Shown: one piece after another, positions 61,355 through 64,000 of the stretch
Position numbering within the stretch: position 1 is the first letter of the stretch
Layout of the letters: each line of letters opens with the position of its first letter
Source: Phycisphaerales bacterium
Lineage (GTDB): Bacteria; Planctomycetota; Phycisphaerae; Phycisphaerales; UBA1924
DNA: 64,000 bases
Direction of reading: 5' to 3'
NCBI GenBank assembly: GCA_007693785.1
Contig: RECY01000024.1
Coordinates: 62,001-126,000 of the forward strand
Program-made: the position numbers and the translations under genes
The notes under the pieces: model-generated
Told to the model about the DNA's origin: nothing
The model's database searches: none
Seen by the model: only the letters and a program-made list of their open reading frames with translations

Positions 61355-62203
61355 ATGACACATCCCGGCGGGGCATCTTTCGATCGGCAGGGCAACCGGG
61401 GCGGTGGGGGACGCCGCGTCGGTCGCGTGGGCGGTCGTGCGCAACCGATGGGCCCGATCCCGCGCGAGCGATTCGATCGCTTCGCCTTGCGGGCGGAGAT
61501 CCGCGTGACGGAGCTGGAGGCGGACGGGTCGCCGGGCCCGACGTTCCAGGCGCTCGGCGTCAATCTGAGCCGGAGCGGGATCGCGTTCAGCAGCAAGCGG
61601 ATGGTGCACGAGGGGCGGGGCGTGTTCGTGCAGGTTGTGACGCTCCACGCGAGCGGGGCGCAGCCCCGGATCATGTTCGGGTATGTCAAGCGGTGCGCGT
61701 ATGAGGCCGGGCGCGGGTACGTCGTCGGCGTGCAGTTTGCGGCGGCCCCGATGCACCCGGCGGTGTCGGCCTGGCTTGCCGAGCAGCAGTCCAGCGAATT
61801 GGCGGGCACCGTGCCCGTCGTCGGGGTCGCGATCGGGGACGACGAGCCGCTCCACGAAGGCCGGGGTGGGACGATCCAGGACCGTCGGCACGACCGCACG
61901 GCGATGAGCATCCACGTGGAGGCCGCGGTGGTGAACCGGCTCGGTGTCCCGGGCTCGCCGTTCCGCTGTCGGACGCGGGACCTCTCCTCCAGCGGGCTGG
62001 CGTTGCTCTCCGGGCGGGCGATCGAGGTGGGGCACACTGTCCTGCTCCGGCTGCCCCGATCGATGAGCGGGGGCTCGGGCTGCGTCGCGGCCGTCGTACG
62101 CCGGTGCGAGCAGACCGGCCCCGGCGAGTTCGACATCGGGCTGGCGTGCGTGGAGATGCCGAACACGCCGATCATCACGGCGTGGATCGCCAAAGCCGCC
62201 TGA
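61355..62203 (+). CDS. Protein with two PilZ domains
   Basis: 282 residues. After a Gly/Arg-rich leader, PilZ domain 1 (about 37-140) has RERFDRFALRAEIRV with VNLSRSGIAFSSKR, and domain 2 (about 178-280) has DRRHDRTAMSIHVEAAV with TRDLSSSGLALLSGRAIEVGHTVLLRLPR. The NxSxxG and DxSxxG motifs are clear in both; the Arg-rich motif before each is looser. Tandem PilZ proteins can act as c-di-GMP receptors in motility or surface polymer control. ATG follows CAGGGGG. No cyclase or flagellar gene lies nearby. Confidence 0.8.
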   Translation: MTHPGGASFDRQGNRGGGGRRVGRVGGRAQPMGPIPRERFDRFALRAEIRVTELEADGSPGPTFQALGVNLSRSGIAFSSKRMVHEGRGVFVQVVTLHASGAQPRIMFGYVKRCAYEAGRGYVVGVQFAAAPMHPAVSAWLAEQQSSELAGTVPVVGVAIGDDEPLHEGRGGTIQDRRHDRTAMSIHVEAAVVNRLGVPGSPFRCRTRDLSSSGLALLSGRAIEVGHTVLLRLPRSMSGGSGCVAAVVRRCEQTGPGEFDIGLACVEMPNTPIITAWIAKAA

Positions 62204-62302
62204 GTTCCGCTCGGCCGCGTCCATCGCAAACTGTGGCGGCACGCGGTGCGGGGGTGTACCGTGAAGGCCCGGCGCCATCCCGCGCCGCTCTGGAGGCCGC
62301 AC

Positions 62303-63436
62303 GTGCACAAGAGCCCGCTCCGTTCGTTCCACGCCGACCACGGCGCGCAGATGGTCGAGTACGCCGGCTGGGAGATGCCCCTCCGATACCCCGCGGGCGT
62401 CCTCGCCGAGCACCACCAGGTGCGGAACAGCGGCGGCATCTTCGACGTCTCGCACATGGGGCGTGTCGAGTTCAAGGGCCGTCACGCCCGCCGCCTCCTC
62501 GAACGACTCTGCACACGGCGCGTCTACGACATGCAGGAAGGCCAGGCACGCTACAGCCTCGTCTGCAACGAGCAAGGCGGGGTGAAGGACGACGTGCTCG
62601 TCTACCGCATGGACGACGACAAGTTCATGCTCGTGGTCAACGCCGCCAACCGTGAGAAGTTGCTGAAGCACTTCGAAGAGGTCCGTGCAGCGGGCGATCT
62701 CTCCTGCTCCATCGACGACCAGACGCTCAAGACCGCGATGGTCGCGATCCAGGGCCCCAAGGTCATGGACCTGATCTCGCGCGTCTCCAGCGAGATCCCG
62801 AACCTCAAGCGCTACCGCTTCACGGTCAAGAACCTGATGATCGTCAAGCTCATTGTGAGCCGCACCGGCTACACCGGTGAGGACGGCGTCGAGGTCATCC
62901 TCCCCGCCAACGCGATCGGCATGGCCCTGAAGCTGCTGATGAAGGACATCGACCCCAACGCCGACGACGCCCTCATCAAGCCCGCCGGGCTCGCCGCCCG
63001 CGACTCCCTCCGCACCGAGGCCGGCATGCCCCTCTACGGGCACGAACTCGGCGAGGAGATCAACGCCCTTTCCTGCGGCATCAACTTCGCGATCAACATG
63101 GACAAGGCCGACGAAGAACGCGGCGAGGCCTTCATCGGCCTCGAAGCCCTCCAGAAAACCCAGGGCGAGGGCGGCTCCGCCCGCACCCTCGTCGGCCTCA
63201 AGCTCGACGGCAAGCGCAGCCCGCGACAGGGGCACGCCGTCTACGCCGGTGATCAGCAGATCGGCGAGGTCACCAGCGGCTGTCTCAGCCCCACGCTCGG
63301 CTACCCCATCGCGATGGCGATGGTCGCACGCGAGCACGCCGAGCCGGGGCGCACGCTGAGCGTCGACATCGGGCGTGTCCGCCTGGAGGGCGAGACGGTC
63401 CCGCTCCCGTTCTACAAGGCGCCGAAGAAAAGCTGA
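62303..63436 (+). CDS. gcvT: Aminomethyltransferase, glycine cleavage T protein
   Basis: 377 residues. KSPLRSFHADHGAQMVEYAGWEMPLRY, VRNSGGIFDVSHMGRVEFKG, AIQGPK, SRTGYTGEDGVEVILP, KPAGLAARDSLRTEAGMPLYGHEL and EVTSGCLSPTLGYPIAMAMV are the standard GcvT blocks. It moves the aminomethyl group from H protein to tetrahydrofolate. The GTG at 62303 has GGAGG six bases upstream and matches the family start, better than the GTG 14 codons earlier. The H and P proteins are not in the window. Confidence 0.93.
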   Translation: MHKSPLRSFHADHGAQMVEYAGWEMPLRYPAGVLAEHHQVRNSGGIFDVSHMGRVEFKGRHARRLLERLCTRRVYDMQEGQARYSLVCNEQGGVKDDVLVYRMDDDKFMLVVNAANREKLLKHFEEVRAAGDLSCSIDDQTLKTAMVAIQGPKVMDLISRVSSEIPNLKRYRFTVKNLMIVKLIVSRTGYTGEDGVEVILPANAIGMALKLLMKDIDPNADDALIKPAGLAARDSLRTEAGMPLYGHELGEEINALSCGINFAINMDKADEERGEAFIGLEALQKTQGEGGSARTLVGLKLDGKRSPRQGHAVYAGDQQIGEVTSGCLSPTLGYPIAMAMVAREHAEPGRTLSVDIGRVRLEGETVPLPFYKAPKKS

Positions 63437-63502
63437 CGCCCGCCTCGGGGATGTTCACGCCGGGGGCGTTGACCCGGGGTCGCTCGGGGTCTTCACTCCG
63501 CC

Positions 63503-64000
63503 GTGCCCGGCAAACCCGCCAAGCTCGGTTCCCGTTCGACGCGTTCGGTGCGCCGTGAGAAGCCGTGGCTGCTCTTTACCGGCTTCGAGCCCAGCGGCGA
63601 CGACCACGCCGCCGCCGTCATCGCCGAGCTCAAACGACGCCACCCGGACCTGCCGATCCATGCCTGGGGCGGGCCCAAGATGGCCGCCGCCGGCGCGGAG
63701 ATCGTCGAACAAACCGGGCAATCGGCCGTCATGGGCATCCCGAGCCTCGGCAAGATCCTCGAGCACCAGCGCATCAACGCCCGCATCAAACACTGGCTCG
63801 ACACGCACGGCGCGACGGTGCACATCCCCGTCGATAGCCCGGCCGCCAACTTCCCCATCTGCAAGATGGCCCAGAAGCGCGGGCTGAAGGTCGTTCACCT
63901 CGTCGCCCCGCAGGTCTGGGCGTGGGGGACGTGGCGGATCCGCAAGCTCCGTCGCCTCAGCGACCTCGTGCTCTGCCTGCTCCCCTTCGAGGAGCCCTGG
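63503..64000 (+). CDS. lpxB: Lipid A disaccharide synthase, N-terminal part (partial)
   Basis: 166 codons run to the window edge. After a basic leader (KPAKLGSRSTRSVRREK) comes LLFTGFEPSGDDHAAAVIAELKRRHPDLPIHAWGGPKMAAAGAEIVEQ, the GT19 start (family: GEPSGD and GG..M..AG), then MGIPSLGKIL, INARIKHWLDTHGATVHIPVDSPAANFPICKMAQKRGLKVVHLVAPQVWAWGTWRIRKL, which has the PQVWAW signature. It condenses UDP-diacylglucosamine with lipid X. GTG at 63503 is a plausible start and GTG 63545 the alternative. An Asp-to-Glu-like change, GFEPSGD in place of GEPSGD, adds one residue. Confidence 0.85.
   Translation, partial: MPGKPAKLGSRSTRSVRREKPWLLFTGFEPSGDDHAAAVIAELKRRHPDLPIHAWGGPKMAAAGAEIVEQTGQSAVMGIPSLGKILEHQRINARIKHWLDTHGATVHIPVDSPAANFPICKMAQKRGLKVVHLVAPQVWAWGTWRIRKLRRLSDLVLCLLPFEEPW

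Noticed and set aside
62204-62302. Glycine riboswitch before gcvT
   Set aside because: The gap of 99 bp is short and I find no glycine aptamer core motifs in it.

Overview
The window is high-GC bacterial DNA (about two thirds G+C by eye), densely coding on both strands, with no phage, transposase, CRISPR, rRNA or tRNA gene seen. It most resembles a planctomycete, probably class Phycisphaerae. The reasons are a very long membrane pyrophosphatase with extra loops, a PD40-repeat/amidohydrolase fusion, several small CxxC zinc-ribbon membrane proteins, RdgC, Kdo/lipid A genes, and textbook operon members standing alone (infA, rpsD, atpC, gcvT). The taxon is inferred from gene content only.

Region 1 (1-6.8 kb): the end of a sensor kinase and its REC-XRE response regulator; a panD-mntR pair on the minus strand; then an overlapping four-gene run of methyltransferase, GT-C-like membrane protein, polyprenyl-phosphate GT2 and methyltransferase, which looks like a surface-glycan or lipid-linked sugar module. 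Region 2 (6.8-16.2 kb): membrane pyrophosphatase hppA, the DEAH helicase hrpA, and a two-gene osmoprotectant-type ABC transporter whose substrate-binding protein and permease are fused. Region 3 (16.3-29.6 kb): the ergothioneine pair egtB-egtD, a 928-residue coiled-coil lipoprotein of unknown function, a secreted alpha/beta hydrolase, an OYE-type reductase and a secreted PD40/amidohydrolase. Region 4 (29.6-45 kb): infA, an acyl-CoA mutase large subunit, RdgC, a glycine-rich RRM protein, an S46 dipeptidyl-peptidase, a B12-binding/MeaB fusion, rhomboid, MATE pump, a PpiD/SurA-like protein and rpsD. Region 5 (45-57.5 kb): purF, mqnD (futalosine menaquinone route), FAH-family enzyme, TlpA-like thioredoxin, LemA/DUF3137 pair, smpB, atpC, a TPR protein, kdsB and a divergent pyrG. 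Region 6 (57.5-64 kb): a GT2, three PilZ domains around panC, gcvT, and the start of lpxB.

Links between distant genes: panD and panC make beta-alanine and pantothenate; kdsB and lpxB imply Kdo-lipid A in the outer membrane; the mutase (30.6 kb) and the B12/MeaB fusion (37.6 kb) look like the two halves of IcmF encoded separately.

The observations most worth checking are this split IcmF-like system, a dispersed element of about 125 bp with 14-bp terminal inverted repeats (two full copies and one half copy), a strikingly frequent palindrome CGTGCGCACG, the insertions in the pyrophosphatase, the divergent CTP synthase, and two AT-rich islets that carry small genes unlike their neighbours.
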